From Erodium maritimum (lineage: Eukaryota > Streptophyta > Magnoliopsida > Geraniales > Geraniaceae), in the NCBI GenBank assembly GCA_963921825.1, contig OY997589.1, positions 52,694,546 through 52,758,545 of the forward strand: a stretch of DNA of 64,000 nucleotides. Direction: 5' to 3'. The notes under the pieces were generated by a model that saw only the letters and a list, made by a program, of their open reading frames with translations, did no database searches and was not told the origin of the DNA. Position numbers and translations under genes: made by a program. Within the stretch, counting starts at the first letter, position 1. The number at the start of each line of letters is the position of its first letter. Shown one piece after another: positions 1 through 12,215 of this stretch.

Positions 1-123
1 GCTGAATTTTTCTCTTGTGAATCCATTCTTTGTTAGTTGTTTCATGGTTTTAATCGTCTCTTGGTTTTCATTGATTTTCCGCTGCGAGTTGGTTCATCTC
101 CAACCCTACCTCGAGACCCAACA
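1..123 (+). mobile_element. Right end of a copia LTR (copy 1/copy 3 family), + orientation
   Basis: The sequence is the reverse complement of the first 123 bases of the LTRs at 8417 and 41983 and ends in CTCGAGACCCAACA, the 3' LTR terminus of this family. It carries CTCGAG as in copy 3, not CTCTAG as in copy 1, so it is closer to the copy 3 subfamily. The next base is satellite, so this is the right edge of a 3' LTR or of a solo LTR whose body lies left of the window. Its orientation is opposite to the other three copies of the family here. The target duplication cannot be confirmed because the other flank is outside the window. Confidence 0.9.
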
Positions 124-502
124 GGTCTATCTTGCAGGTTGGTCTCGACACGTTTGAGTTTGGCCGGCCGATACCTCGCATCGACCGACATGTTTTCCAG
201 CACATTATGGCGCGGTCGGCCTCTTTTTCGGAAGACCGACCAATATTTGACTAGGCGACCTTTCAATTCTAATGAAACAAATTACATGTCTGGATATCTT
301 ACCACTAATAACGTGTTCTCTACCCTTAAACCTATGAAATTTATAAGTACGCTTGGGACTTGGGATGAGGCATTTGCATTTTGGAGGTGGACTAGTGCAT
401 GTGGGTGGTAGTGGATCCGCGAAATAGATCATACAGGAGGAGGATGTCATGGAGGAGGGTTCGAAGGTTTGTTTTGGAGGATAGGTTGGATGGAAAGGGA
501 TG

Positions 503-1320
503 ATGTGGAGTAGTTTTCATGGAGAATCAGCGGTGGACGACCGTTGTTTTGAGGTTGGTCGAGGCATACTAGAGGTGGGCCAACTAATACTTTATGTCGG
601 TCGGTCTATCTTGCCGGTTGGTCTCGACACGTTTGAAATGGGCCGGCCGATATCTCGCATCGTTCGACATGTTATGCAGCACATTATTTCGCGGTTAGCC
701 TTTTTCTCGGAAGCCCGACCTATATTTGACTAGGCGACCTTTCAATTCTAATGAAACAAATTACTTGTCTGGATATCTTACCCCTAATAACGTGTTCTCT
801 ACCCTTACACCCATGAAATTTATAAGTACGCTTGGGACTTGGGATGAGGTATTTCCACTTTGGAGTTGGACTAGTGCATGTGGGTAGTAGTGGATTCGAG
901 AAAGAGATCATACAGGAGGAGGATGTCATGGAGGAGGGTCGGAAGGTTTGTTTTTGAGGATAGGTTGGATGGAAAGGGATAAGGTGTAGTAGTTTTCATG
1001 GAGGATTATCGGTGGACGACCGTTGTTTTGAGGTTGGTCGAGACAGACTAGAGGTGGACCGGCTAATATTTATTGTCGGTCGGTCTGTCTTGTTGGTTAG
1101 TCTCGACCCCATTGAGATGGGCCGGCCGATACCTCGCGTCGGTCGACATGTTTCGCAGCACATTATGGCGCGAGTGGCCTCTTTTTCGAAAGACCGACTA
1201 ATATTTGAGTAGGCGACCTTACAATTCTAATGAAACAAATTACTTGTCTGGATATCTTACACGTAATAATGTGTTCTCTACCCTTACACCTATGAAATTT
1301 ATAAGTACACTAGGGACTTG
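503..1320. repeat. Satellite block shared with 4335-5152 (eight-monomer spacing)
   Basis: This block and 4335-5152 share private variants absent from the neighbours: GCACATTATTTCGCGGTTAG, GTGGGTAGTAG, GATAAGGTGTAGTAG and CGACCCCATTGAG. The offset is 3832 bp, which is eight monomers of 479. The copies differ at several sites, so this higher-order relation is older than those in array II, or it reflects gene conversion. Confidence 0.7.
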
Positions 1321-4300
1321 GGATGATGTATATCCATTTTGGAGTTGGACTAGTGCATGTGGGTGGTAGTGTATTCACGAAAGAGATCATACAGGAGGAG
1401 GATGTCATGGAGGTGGGTCGGAGGGTTAGTTTTTGAGGATAGGTTGGATGGAAAGGGATAATGTGGAGTAGTTTTCATGGAGAATCATCGGTGGACGACC
1501 GTTGTTTTGAGGTTGGTCGAGACATACTAGAGGTGGACCGGCTAATATTTATTGCCGGTCGGTCTCTCTTGCTGGTTGGTCTCGACACGTTTGAGATGGG
1601 CCGGCCGATACCTCACGTCGTTCGACATGTTTTCCAGCACATTATGCCGCGGTCGGCCTCCTTTTCGGAAGACTGACCAATATTTGACTAGACGACCTTT
1701 CAATTCTAATGAAACAAATTACTTCTCTGGGTATCTTTCCCGTAATAACGTGTTCTCTACCCTTATACCTATGAAATTTATAAGTACACTTGGGACTTGG
1801 GATGAGGTATTTCCACTTTAGAGTTCGACTAGTGCATGTGGGTGGTAGTGGATTCGCAAAAGAGATCATACAGGAGGAGGATGTCATGGAGGTGGGTCGG
1901 AGAGTTAGTTTTTGAGGATAGGTTGGATGGAAAGGGATAATGTGGAGTAGTTTTCATGGAGAATCAGCGGTGGACGACCGTTGTTTTGAGGTTGGTCGAG
2001 ACATACTAGAGGTGGGCCAACTAATACTTAATGTCGGTCGGTCTATCTTGCAGGTTGGTCTCGACACGTTTGAGCTGGGCCGGCCGATACCTCGCATCGT
2101 TCGACATCTTTTGCAGCACATTATGGCGCGGTCAGCCTTTTTCTCGGAAGCCCGACCAGTATTTGACTAGGCGATCTTTCAATTCTAATGAAACAAATTA
2201 CTTGTCTGGATATCTTAATCCTAATAACGTGTTCTCTAGCCTTATACCTATGAAATTTATAAGTACGCTTGGGACTTGGGATGAGGTATTTCCTCTTTGG
2301 AGTTGGACTAGTGCCTGTGGGTGGTAGTGGATTCGCGAAAGAGATCATACAGGAGGAGGATGTCATGGAGGTGGGTCAGAGAGTTAGTTTTTGAGGATAG
2401 GTTGGATGGAAAGGGATAATGTGGAGTAGTTTTCATGGAGAATCAGCGGTGGACGACCGTTGTTTTGAGGTTGGTCGAGACATACTAGAGGTGGGCCAAC
2501 TAATACTTAATGTCGGTCGGTCTATCTTGCAGGTTGGTCTCGACACGTTTGAGCTGGGCCGGCCGATACCTCGCATCGTTCGACATCTTTTGCAGCACAT
2601 TATGGCGCGTTCAGCCTTTTTCTCGGAAGCCCGACCAATATTTCACTAGGCGACCTTTCAATTCTAATGAAACAAATTACTTGTCTGGATATCTTAATCC
2701 TAATAACGTGTTCTCTACCCTTATACCTATGAAATTTAGAAGTACGCTTGGGACATGGGATGAGGTATTTCCACTTTGGAGTTGGACTAGTGCATGTGGC
2801 TGGTAGTGGATTCGCGAAAGAGATCATACAGGAGGAGGATGTCATGGAGGTGGGTCGGAGGGTTAGTTTTTGAGGATAGGTTGGATGGAAAAGGATAATG
2901 TGGAGAAGTTTGCATGGAGAATCATCGGTGGACGACCGTTATTTTGATGTTGGTCGAGACAGACTTGAGGTGGACCGGCTAACATTTTTTGTCGATCGGT
3001 CAGTCTTGCTGGTTGGTCTCGACACGTTTGAGATGGGCCGGCCGATACATCGCATCGGCCGACATGTTTTCCATCACATTATGGCGCGGTCGGCCTCTTT
3101 TTCGGAAGACCGACCAATATTTGACTAGGCGACCTTTCAATTCTAATGAAACAAATTACTTGTCTGGATATCTTACCATTAATAACGTGTTCTCTACCCT
3201 TACACCTATGAAATTTATAAGTACGCTTGGGACTTGGGATGAGGCATTTCCATTTTGGAGTTGGACTAGTGCATGTGGGTGGTAGTGGATCCGCGAAAGA
3301 GATCATACAGGAGGAGGATGTCATGGAGGTGGGTCGGAGGGTTAGTTTTTGAGGATAGGTTGGATGGAAAAGGATAATGTGGAGTAGTTTGCATGGAGAA
3401 TCATCGGTGGACGACCGTTGTTTTGATGTTGGTCGAGACAGACTAGAGGTGGACCGGCTAACATTTATTGTCGATCGGTCAGTCTTGCTCGTTGGTCTCG
3501 ACACGTTTGAGATGGGCCGGCCGATACATCGCATCGGCCGACATGTTTTCCAGCACATTATGGCGCGGTCGGCCTCTTTTCTCGGAAGCCCGACCAATAT
3601 TTGACTAGGCGACCTTTCAATTCTAATGAAACAAATTACTTGTCTGGTTATCTTAATCCTAATAACGTGTTCTCTACCCTTATACCTATGAAATTTATAA
3701 GTACGCTTGGGACTTTGGATGAGGTATTTCCACTTTGGAGTTGGACTAGTGCCTGTGGGTGGTAGTGGATTCGCGAAAGAGATCATACAGGAGGAGGATG
3801 TCATGGAGGTGGGTCGGAGAGTTAGTTTTTGAGGATAGGTTGGATGGAAAGGGATAATGTGGAGTAGTTTTCATGGAGAATCAGCGGTGGACGACCGTTG
3901 TTTTGAGGTTGGTCGAGACATACTAGAGGTGGGCCAACTAATACTTAATGTCGGTCGGTCTATCTTGCAGGTTGGTCTCGACACGTTTGAGTTGGGCCGG
4001 CCGATACCTCGCATCGACCGACATGTTTTCCAGCACATTATGGCGCGACGGCCTCTTTTTCGGAAGCTCGTCCATTATTTGACAAGGCGACCTTTCAATT
4101 ATAATGAAAAAAATTACTTGTCTGGATATCTTAAACGTAATAACGTGTTCTCTACCCTTACACCTATGAAGTTTATAAGTACGCTTGGGACTTGGGATGA
4201 TGTATTTCCATTTTTGAGTTGGACTAGTGCATGTGGGTGGTAGTGTATTCGCGAAAGAGATCATACAGGAGGAGGATGTCATGGAGGAGGGTCGGAAGGT

Positions 4301-5532
4301 TTGTTTTGGAGGATAGGTTGGATGGAAAGGGATGATGTGGAGTAGTTTTCATGGAGAATCAGCGGTGGACGACCGTTGTTTTGAGGTTGATCGAGACATA
4401 CTAGAGGTGGGCCGGCTAATATTTATTGTCGGTCGGTCAGTCTTGCAGGTTGGTCTCGACACGTTTGAGATGGGCCGGCCGATACCTCGCATCGTTCGAC
4501 ATGTTATGCAACACATTATTTCGCGGTTAGCCTTTTTCTCGGAAGCCCGACCTATATTTGACTAGGCGACCTTTCAATTCTAATGAAACAAATTACTTGT
4601 CTGGATATCTTACCCCTAATAACGTGTTCTCTACCCTTACACCCATGAAATTTATAAGTACGCTTGGGACTTGGGATGAGGTATATCAACTTTGGAGTTG
4701 GACTAGTGCATGTGGGTAGTAGTGGATTCGAGAAAGAGATCATACAGGAGGAGGATGTCATGGAGGTGTGTCGGAAGGTTTGTTTTTGAGGATTGGTTGG
4801 ATGGAAAGGGATAAGGTGTAGTAGTTTTCATGGAGGATTATCGGTGGACGACCGTTGTTTTGAGGTTGGTCGAGACAGACTAGAGGTGGACCGGCTAATA
4901 TTTATTGTCGGTCGGTCTGTCTTGTTGGTTAGTCTCGACCCCATTGAGATGGGCCGGCCGATACCTCGCGTCGGTCGACATGTTTCGCAGCACATTATGG
5001 CGCGAGTGGCCTCTTTTTCGGAAGACCGACCAATATTTGAGTAGGCGACCTTACAATTCTAATGAAACAAATTACTTGTCTGGATATCTTACACGTAATA
5101 ACGTGTTCTCTACCCTTACACCTATGAAATTTATAAGTACACTTTGGACTTGGGATGAGGTATTTCCATTTTGGAGTTGGACTAGTGCATGTGGGTGGTA
5201 GTGGATTCGCGAAAGAGATCATACAGGAGGAGGATGTCATGGAGGAGGGTTCGAAGGTTTGTTTTGCAGGATAGGTTGGATGGAAAGGGATGATGTGTAG
5301 TAGTTTTCATGGAGAATCTACGGTGGACGACCGTTGTTTTGAGGTTGGTCGAGACAAACTAGAGGTGGGCCGGCTAATATTTATTGTCGGTCGGTCTGTC
5401 TTGCTGGTTGGTCTCGACACGTTTGAGATGGGTCGGCCGATACCTCGCGTCGGTCGACATGTTTTGCGGCACATTATGCCGCGGTCGGCCTCCTTTTCGG
5501 AAGACCGACCAATATTTGACTAGACGACCTTT

Positions 5533-5632
5533 CAATATTTGACTAATGTTGTGCGGCACATTATGGCGCGGTCGTTCTCTTTTTCGGAAGCCTGACCAAT
5601 ATTTGACTAGGCGACCAATATTTGCAGGATAG
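5533..5632. repeat. Irregular satellite junction with partial repeat fragments
   Basis: Between two monomers the phrase 'AATATTTGACTA' recurs three times in about 90 bases, with a partial GCACATTATGGCGCGG segment between. The monomer starting at 5293 is only about 358 bp as a result. This looks like an unequal-exchange or deletion scar within the array. Confidence 0.7.
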
Positions 5633-8411
5633 GTTGGATGGAAAGGGATGATGTGTAGTAGTTTTCATGGAGAATCTACGGTGGACGACCGTTGTTTTGA
5701 GGTTGGTCGAGACAAACTAGAGGTGGGCCGGCTAATATTTATTGTCGGTCGGTCAGTCTTGCTAGTTGGTCTCGACACGTTTGAGATGGGTCGGCCGATA
5801 CCTCGCGTCGTTCGACATCTTTTGCAGCACATTATGGCGCGGTCGGCCTCTTTTTTCGGAAGCCCGACCAATATTTGACTAGGCGACCTTTCAATTCTAA
5901 TGAAACAAATTACTTTTCTGGATATCTTACCCCTAATAACGTGTTCTCTACCCTTATACCAATGAAATTTATAAGTACGCTTGGGACTTGGGATGAGGTA
6001 TATCAACTTTGGAGTTGGACTAGTGCATGTGGGTGGTAGTGGATTCGCGAAAGAGATCTTACAGGAGGAGGATGTCATGGAGGTGGGTCGGAGAGTTAGT
6101 TTTTGAGGATAGGTTGGATGGAAAGGGATAATGTGGAGTAGTTTTCATGGAGAATCAGCGGTGGACGACCGTTGTTTTGAGGTTGGTCGAGACATACTAG
6201 AGGTGGGCCAACTAATACTTAATGTCGGTCGGTCTATCTTGCAGGTTGGTCTCGACACGTTTGAGTTGGGCCGGCCGATACATCGCATCGGCCGACATGT
6301 TTTCCAGCACATTATGGCGCGGTCGGCCTCTTTTTCGGAAGACCGACCAATATTTGACTAGGCGACCTTTCAATTCTAATGAAACAAATTACTTGTCTGG
6401 ATATCTTACCATTAATAACGTGTTCTCTACCCTTACACCTATGAACGCTTGGGACTTGGGATGAGGCATTTCCATTTTGGAGTTGGACTAGTGCATGTGG
6501 GTGGTAGTGGATCCGCGAAAGAGATCATACAGGAGGAGGATGTCATGGAGGAGGGTTCGAAGTTTTATTTTGGAGGATAGGTTGGATGGAAAGGGATGAT
6601 GTGGAGTAGTTTTCATGGAGAATCAGCGGTGGACGACCGTTGTTTTGAGGTTGGTCGAGACATACTAGAGGTGGGCCAACTAATACTTAATGTCGGTCGG
6701 TATATCTTGCAGGTTGGTCTCGACACGTTTGAGCTGGGCCGGCCGATACCTCGCGTCGGTCGACATGTTTTGCCGCACATTATGGCGCGTTCAGCCTTTT
6801 TCTCGGAAGCCCGACCAATATTTGACTAGGCGACCTTTCAATTCTAATGAAACAAATTACTTGTCTGGATATCTTAATCCTAATAACGTGTTCTCTACCC
6901 TTATACCTATGAAATTTATAAGTACGCTTGGGACTTGGGATGAGGTATTTCCACTTTGGAGATGGACTATTGCCTGTGGGTGGTAGTGGATTCGCGAAAG
7001 AGATCATACAGGAGGAGGATGTCATGGAGGTGGGTCGGAGAGTTAGTTTTTGAGGATAGGTTGGATGGAAAGGGATAATGTGGAGTAGTTTTCATGGAGA
7101 ATCAGCGGTGGACGACCGTTGTTTTGAGGTTGGTCGAGACATACTAGAGGTGGGCCAACTAATACTTAATGTCGGTCGGTCTATCTTGCAGGTTGGTCTC
7201 GACACGTTTGAGTTGGGCCGGCCGATACCTCGCATCGTTCGACATGTTTTGCAGCACATTATGGCGCGGTCAGCCTTTCTCTCGGAAGCCCGACCAATAT
7301 TTGACTAGGCGACCTTTCAATTCTAATGAAACAAATTACTTGTCTGGATATCTTAATCCTAATAACGTGTTCTCTAGCCTTATACCTATGAAATTTATAA
7401 GTACGCTTGGGACTTGGGATGAGGTATTTCCTCTTTGGAGTTGGACTAGTGCCTGTGGGTGGTAGTGGATTCGCGAAAGAGATCATACAGGAGGAGGATG
7501 TCATGGAGGTGGGTCGGAGAGTTAGTTTTTGAGGATAGGTTGGATGGAAAGGGATAATGTGGAGTAGTTTTCATGGAGAATCAGCGGTGGACGACCGTTG
7601 TTTTGAGGTTGGTCGAGACATATTAGAGGTGGGCCAACTAATACTTAATGTCGGTCGGTCTATCTTGCAGGTTGGTCTCGACACGTTTGAGCTGGGCCGG
7701 CCGATACCTCGCATCGTTCGACATCTTTTGCAGCACATTATGGCGCGTTCAGCCTTTTTCTCGGAAGCCCGACCAATATTTGACTAGGCGACCTTTCAAT
7801 TCTAATGAAACAAATTACTTTTCTGGATATCTTAATCCTAATAACGTGTTCTCTACCCTTATACCTATGAAATTTAGAAGTACGCTTGGGACATGGGATG
7901 AGGTATTTCCACTTTGGAGTTGGACTAGTGCATGTGGCTGGTAGTGGATTCGCGAAAGAGATCATACAGGAGGAGGATGTCATGGAGGTGGGTCGGAGGG
8001 TTAGTTTTTGAGGATATGTTGGATGGAAAAGGATAATGTGGAGTAGTTTGCATGGAGAATCATCGGTGGACGACCGTTATTTTGATGTTGGTCGAGACAG
8101 ACTAGAGGTGGACCGGCTAACATTTTTTGTCGATCGGTCAGTCTTCCTGGTTGGTCTCGATACGTTTGAGATGGGCCGGCTGATACCTCGCATCGGCCGA
8201 CATGTTTTCCAGCACATTATGGCGCGGTCGGCCTCTTTTTCGGAAGACCGACCAATATTTGACTAGGCGACCTTTCAATTCTAATGAAACAAATTACTTG
8301 TCTGGATATCTTACCACTAATAACGTGTTCTCTACCCTTACACCTATAAAATTTATAAGTACGCTTGGGACTTGGGATGAGGCATTTTCATTTTGGAGTT
8401 GGACTAGTGCA

Positions 8412-8416
8412 TGTGG
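8412..8416. repeat. Target site duplication of copia copy 1 (left), TGTGG
   Basis: TGTGG directly precedes the LTR terminus at 8417 and is repeated at 16878-16882 directly after the other LTR. The uninterrupted satellite reads GCATGTGGGTGGTAG here, so the duplication is of satellite sequence. Confidence 0.97.
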
Positions 8417-10104
8417 TGTTGGGTCTCTAGGTAGGGTTGGAGATGAACCAACTCGCAGCGGAAAATCAATGAAAACCAAGAGACAATTAGAACCATGAAA
8501 CAACTAACAAAGAATGGATTAACAAGAGAAAAATTTCAGCACTAGTTCTTACCAAAACAAGAACACCGGTTAACGAATGATTGGCTTGAGTCTCCAAGAC
8601 GCCTACGTATCCACATGGGAATCAAAGCCACGTAGTTCTTCTCTTTGAGTACTCAAGAACACAAACATGGAGGTGGAAACTAGCCAAACCCGAAATGGCC
8701 ATGGAAGAGGGAGAGAAAATGTGTTTCCTATTCTTGTCTTGTGTTTGTTATGTTGAAAAAAGATGACTTAAACATAACAAAACCCATACTTGTCCAACTA
8801 AAGGCATGGGACAAGTATGGTGTCAAGTAAGGTGTAAATAGGACAAAGTATGGCAAGACAAGATTGGGTTAGGTGGTGAATCACCAACACCTTAATCCTT
8901 GTCTTGCTTACTTAGTACTAATTAATCAAGACTTGATTAATTAGTTCCATGGGCCTTGGTTGCATGGGCCTTTCATGGGCCTCTTGGAACATGGCCCGTG
9001 GCCATTTCCAACGAGGTCCCGTGATTCACTCATCGCCTCCAAGCCTTCCATACCGGAAATGTCCAACATTATCCGACGCGATCAATCCCAAGACTCCAAG
9101 CCTTGTCTCGATCCGTAAAGTCCTATTCACTTACGGGCACATGACCCAAAACCCAGTTTGGTCATGTCCCGAGACAACTCCCTTTTGGCCATTCTCCATA
9201 AATGTGTCAATGAGTTTCATCCTCCGGTGTGACCCTTAGGTTTATGCATGTCAATAGATCAACATAAAATCCCATTTTACTTGATCCTATTTAAGTGGCA
9301 ACTAACGAGACTTTAGTATTGCCCGACATTACATAACGAATCGACCCTGTCGATTCTAACCTTTCCGTCGTCCCTGTCATTATCCTTTTATCTCCGATAT
9401 CCTGATTGAGATAAGGCATAGAGCCGTCATCCTTATTATTCTCAATCACCGTTCCTTGATATGTGAGATGACTGAAGATATGATACCCAGTATCATGTGC
9501 ATGGCCATGCTATTCTTCCAGTCACTCTCGATCAAGTGGCCGAGAACCGATATCTTTCCCATACCTTAGTATGAGGGATAAATCCCTTAGCCGTCTTTCG
9601 TGTCACTCATGTAGCCCGTCCCCAAGCCAATCCTGGCCGTTATGGAAGCCCTGTTACGGACAACGTTAGGCTCAGGTCAAACTCAGTTGTTGACTACATA
9701 GCGATCACAAAGACTCCTTGGTCTAAGGATACATGACAAGCTACAACACTGAATATGTTCATGACTTAATCTATGGCACATATTCAGGGCGGGTCGTCCA
9801 ATATCATGTCCCACATGATATCTATGATCAGACTCCGGAATCCCATTCCAATGACTAACAGAACGTAAGCCATAAAGAGCCATCTTTCATACTAGTCGCT
9901 TCTAGTGAAGCTTTGTTGACTAGGGACCCATCGAGTGTGATCTATCTCGATCTATGGTTCTATTCGCATGGTGGGCATAGATCAGAGCACACATCGATAT
10001 ATTACTCCAACACATAAGTAATATAAAGCCGCTTTAATTTTATTGCTAACGATGATATATACATTTGGACATTTAGGATTGAACTACGGGCACTAAGACT
10101 AACA
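8417..10104 (-). mobile_element. 3' LTR of copia copy 1
   Basis: Begins TGTTGGGTCTC and ends CTAAGACTAACA on the + strand. It has the same length (1688 bp) as the LTR at 15190, and all blocks I compared match. It contains no gene; the short ORFs at 8949-9239 and 9683-9883 recur in the other LTR at the constant offset of 6773 and match no family. A 27-nt near-perfect palindrome lies at 8918-8944. Confidence 0.96.
8918..8944. other. Palindrome conserved in the copia LTRs
   Basis: CTAATTAATCAAG, a single A, then CTTGATTAATTAG: 13-bp perfect arms around one base. It is unchanged in the LTRs at 15691-15717, about 35743, about 42480 and about 50459, including the diverged LTR at 35233. The transcript could fold a hairpin here; function is not known. 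Confidence 0.75.
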
Positions 10105-10121
10105 ATCTCCCACTTGCCCTA
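10105..10121 (-). other. Polypurine tract of copia copy 1
   Basis: On the minus strand the bases just before the 3' LTR read TAGGGCAAGTGGGAGAT, a purine-rich tract that ends at the LTR boundary. This is the expected plus-strand primer position. Confidence 0.85.
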
Positions 10122-10255
10122 GTTCCAATCTAAACTCCAATATGTCCCCATCGACTTTACATGTCTAACATGTTCAGGCAGTGACACTGCCTTAGTCAAA
10201 GGGTTGGCTATGTTATCATCTATTGCAATATCGGTTATCTTCACTTCACCTCAGT

Positions 10256-10453
10256 TCAGTATTTATCTGATGAGGTGGATACGCCGCAGTACATGTTTGG
10301 ATTTGTTATGCGATCTAGGCTTTTAGCTTGCGCAATGGCCCTTGTGTTGTCGCAAAATGGATTCACCGGACTGGATGGGTTTTTAATTACACCCAGCCCT
10401 GCCATGAATTTCCAAATCCACATAGCCTCCTTAGCTGCCTCTGCAGCATCCAT
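10256..10453 (-). pseudogene. Copia RNase H remnant, copy 1
   Basis: A 65-residue minus-strand reading with the copia RNase H pattern: MDAAEAAKEAMWIWKF (the block after the catalytic Glu of EAEYMDAAEAAKEA), then PFCDNTRAIAQAK, the CDN(T)xAI motif holding a catalytic Asp. The C-terminal His block is degraded (NPNMYCG in place of the usual RTKHV-like block), and the N-terminal half between here and 10772 is broken by stops. The enzyme would remove RNA from RNA:DNA hybrids during reverse transcription in the particle. The copy is not functional as read. Confidence 0.88.
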
Positions 10454-10772
10454 GTACTTGGCCTCTGTCGTAGATTCGGCAATGGTATCTTGCTTTACGC
10501 TTTCCCAGCTAAAGCTCTGCCATTCAGCGTAAACACATATCCTGATTGACTTCTAAAGTCATCTGGATTTGTCTTGGAAAACTAGCGTCTACTCATCCTT
10601 CGACGACTAGTTCAGCATCATCTTTCCCCCAGGTTAGAATGATGTCTACTGGTACAACATAAGGCTTACGAGACGTCTGGTCTCATACATGTCATGGCAT
10701 ATATGATCGATCCTGCCCCCAGGCGCATAGGATTCTCATCATCCTTTTTAGCTCATCAGGTGTCTTAGGACA

Positions 10773-11679
10773 CTAAGTCTTGCTGAGATGAATGCCATGA
10801 CTAGTGGGTAAGAGTCCTTTCTTTGAATCGAGCATTAAGAACCTACTCAATGCCTTGTTCACATAGGTTCCCTGACTTAAATCCAAGACCCTCTTGGTGC
10901 GATCTCTACATATCTTAATCCTTAAGATATGAGAAGCATCGCCTAAGTCCTTTATTGAAAAACACTTCCTCAACCAAGCTTTAGTCTCGTGCAAGGTTGG
11001 GATGTCGTTTTCAATGAGAACCAGAAAGGTAATATTGCTCCCACTAGCCTTCTTATAAACGCAAGATTCATCCTCGTTCTTGATTAAGCCAAATCCAATT
11101 ACAGCTTCATCAAAACGAAGGATCCAACTCCGAGAAGTTCGTTTCAATCCATAAATGGATTTCAACAACTTATAAATCTTTCCCTTATTCTTCGGATCGT
11201 CAAAACCTTTGGGCCGAGACATACAAACGTACTCAGTCAAATTTCCATTTAGGAAAGCGGTTTTGACATCCACTTGCCATATCTCGTAATTATGATACGC
11301 AGTTATGTCAAGAAGAATTTGGATCGATTTTGACCATAGCCACTAAGGAGAAGGTTTCCTCATAGTCAATCCATTGGATCTGCCTATAACCTTTCGCCAC
11401 CAGTTGAGCTTTGTAGGTCAGAGGGTTGCCGTCCATGTCCATCTTCACCTTGAAGATCCATTTGCATCCTATGGTCCTCACACCATTGATGGGATCAACC
11501 GGTTCCCAGACTCGGTTGTCCGACATGGATTGCATTTCCTCCCTCATGGCTCCCAGCCATAACTCGGAGTTGGGCCCATCCACGACTTCCTGAAAGGTGG
11601 CTGGATCATCGTGATCCACCATGACTTCATTGTCACCTCCGGATACCATATCTTGGAGGTGGAAGATTGATCCTTTCAA
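10773..11679 (-). pseudogene. Copia reverse transcriptase (RVT_2) remnant lacking YVDD, copy 1
   Basis: Two minus-strand frames. 11679-11308 gives the N-terminal RVT_2 part: FQEVVDGPNSELWLGAMREE, then GCKWIFKVKMDMDG and AQLVAKGYRQ. 11273-10773 gives MDVKTAFLNGNL, which has the first catalytic Asp, then SIYGLKRTSRSW and DLGDASHILRIKI. The catalytic YVDD block should stand between FLVL and IENDIP, but these are directly joined at 11015/11016, so seven residues (the YVDDILL block of copia) are missing. A C-to-T change makes a TAG shortly after SKT, where copy 2 still reads CAG. The protein could not polymerise DNA. Confidence 0.93.
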
Positions 11680-11767
11680 ATCGCCTTGGACCTTCCGGAA
11701 TTGTAACAGGAATTGGTTCTTACTCTACGACAATCTCTGGCTCCTTTCTACTGGGTTGCCAATTGGT

Positions 11768-12037
11768 TTAGACAGATCTGTACCATCCTGAATTTCTTCG
11801 AGATGCACAGTCCTCCCAATGACGTCTTTGGAAACAAAACTTCTTTTCCATAAAGACCCCACCCCAAGCGACGAACACCATGTTCTCACTGGGATTGTAG
11901 AAATAGTATCCCCTTGTTGCTTTGGGATACCACACGAAGGTGCATATCTCAGATCTTGGTTCGAGCTTAGTCGAAACCAAATGTTTCACATAAGCCTCGC
12001 AACCACAAATCTTTAGGAAGGACAAAGCGGGCATCAT
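11768..12037 (-). pseudogene. Copia integrase C-terminal (SH3-like) region, copy 1
   Basis: The minus strand gives PALSFLKICGCEAYVKHL, then FVWYPKATRGYYFYNPSEN and MVFVAWGGVFMEKKF. This is the region after the integrase core in plant copia Pol (usual pattern: K.WGCEAYVK, F.GYP..T.GYYFY.P, VFVAR...FLE). Trp of KIWGCEAY is Cys here. It sits between the integrase core and reverse transcriptase, as expected, and is separated from both by frameshifts and stops. Confidence 0.88.
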
Positions 12038-12215
12038 CCCGTACCATTTTTAAAATGGTGTCCCTTCCACACCATTCGTCGAAGCCCGATTCACTATGAA
12101 TGCGGTCGTCTCTAGAGCAAAACCCCTAAAAGAGATTGGGAGATCAGTCCAACTAATCATGGAACAGACCATTGTCTAACAATGTCCGATTTCTCCGTTT
12201 GGCTACACCTTTCAA
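12038..12215 (-). pseudogene. Frameshifted integrase segment, copy 1
   Basis: No open frame spans this stretch, but minus-strand pieces read VVER, RNRTLLD-like and FRGFALETT-like residues in alternating frames. That is the part of copia integrase with the third catalytic residue (Glu of VVER) and the helix after it. At least two frameshifts separate it from the upstream integrase core. Confidence 0.6.

Larger units (their letters stand above)
124..8416. repeat. Satellite array I, monomer about 479 bp
   Basis: About 17.5 head-to-tail monomers. Using the ATGTGGAGTAG box as phase mark, monomers start at 503, 982, 1461, 1940, 2419, 2898, 3377, 3857, 4335, 4814, 5293, 5651, 6131, 6599, 7078, 7557 and 8036, giving steps of 478-480 except for the short step at 5293 (358) and a 468-bp unit at 6131. 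Each monomer carries an FseI-type GGCCGGCC box, several GGTCGGTC or GACCGACC boxes and an AT-richer second half. Short ORFs on both strands recur only because monomers are similar; they show no protein family. The first monomer is cut by the LTR at 123 and the last by copia copy 1 at 8417. Confidence 0.97.

Noticed and set aside
124-8411. Many ORFs of 76, 81 and 98 codons in every satellite monomer on both strands
   Set aside because: They recur because the monomers are similar. Frames are lost and gained by single changes, strands overlap, and no protein family or start context supports them.
8949-9239. 96-codon + strand ORF, repeated at 15722
   Set aside because: It lies in both LTRs of copy 1 against the coding direction and is broken in copy 3 LTRs.
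10050-10062. TATATATCATC on the minus strand as TATA box of the copia LTR
   Set aside because: It lies only about 50 bases from the LTR start in the reading direction, too close for a normal U3; other AT-rich places are equally possible.
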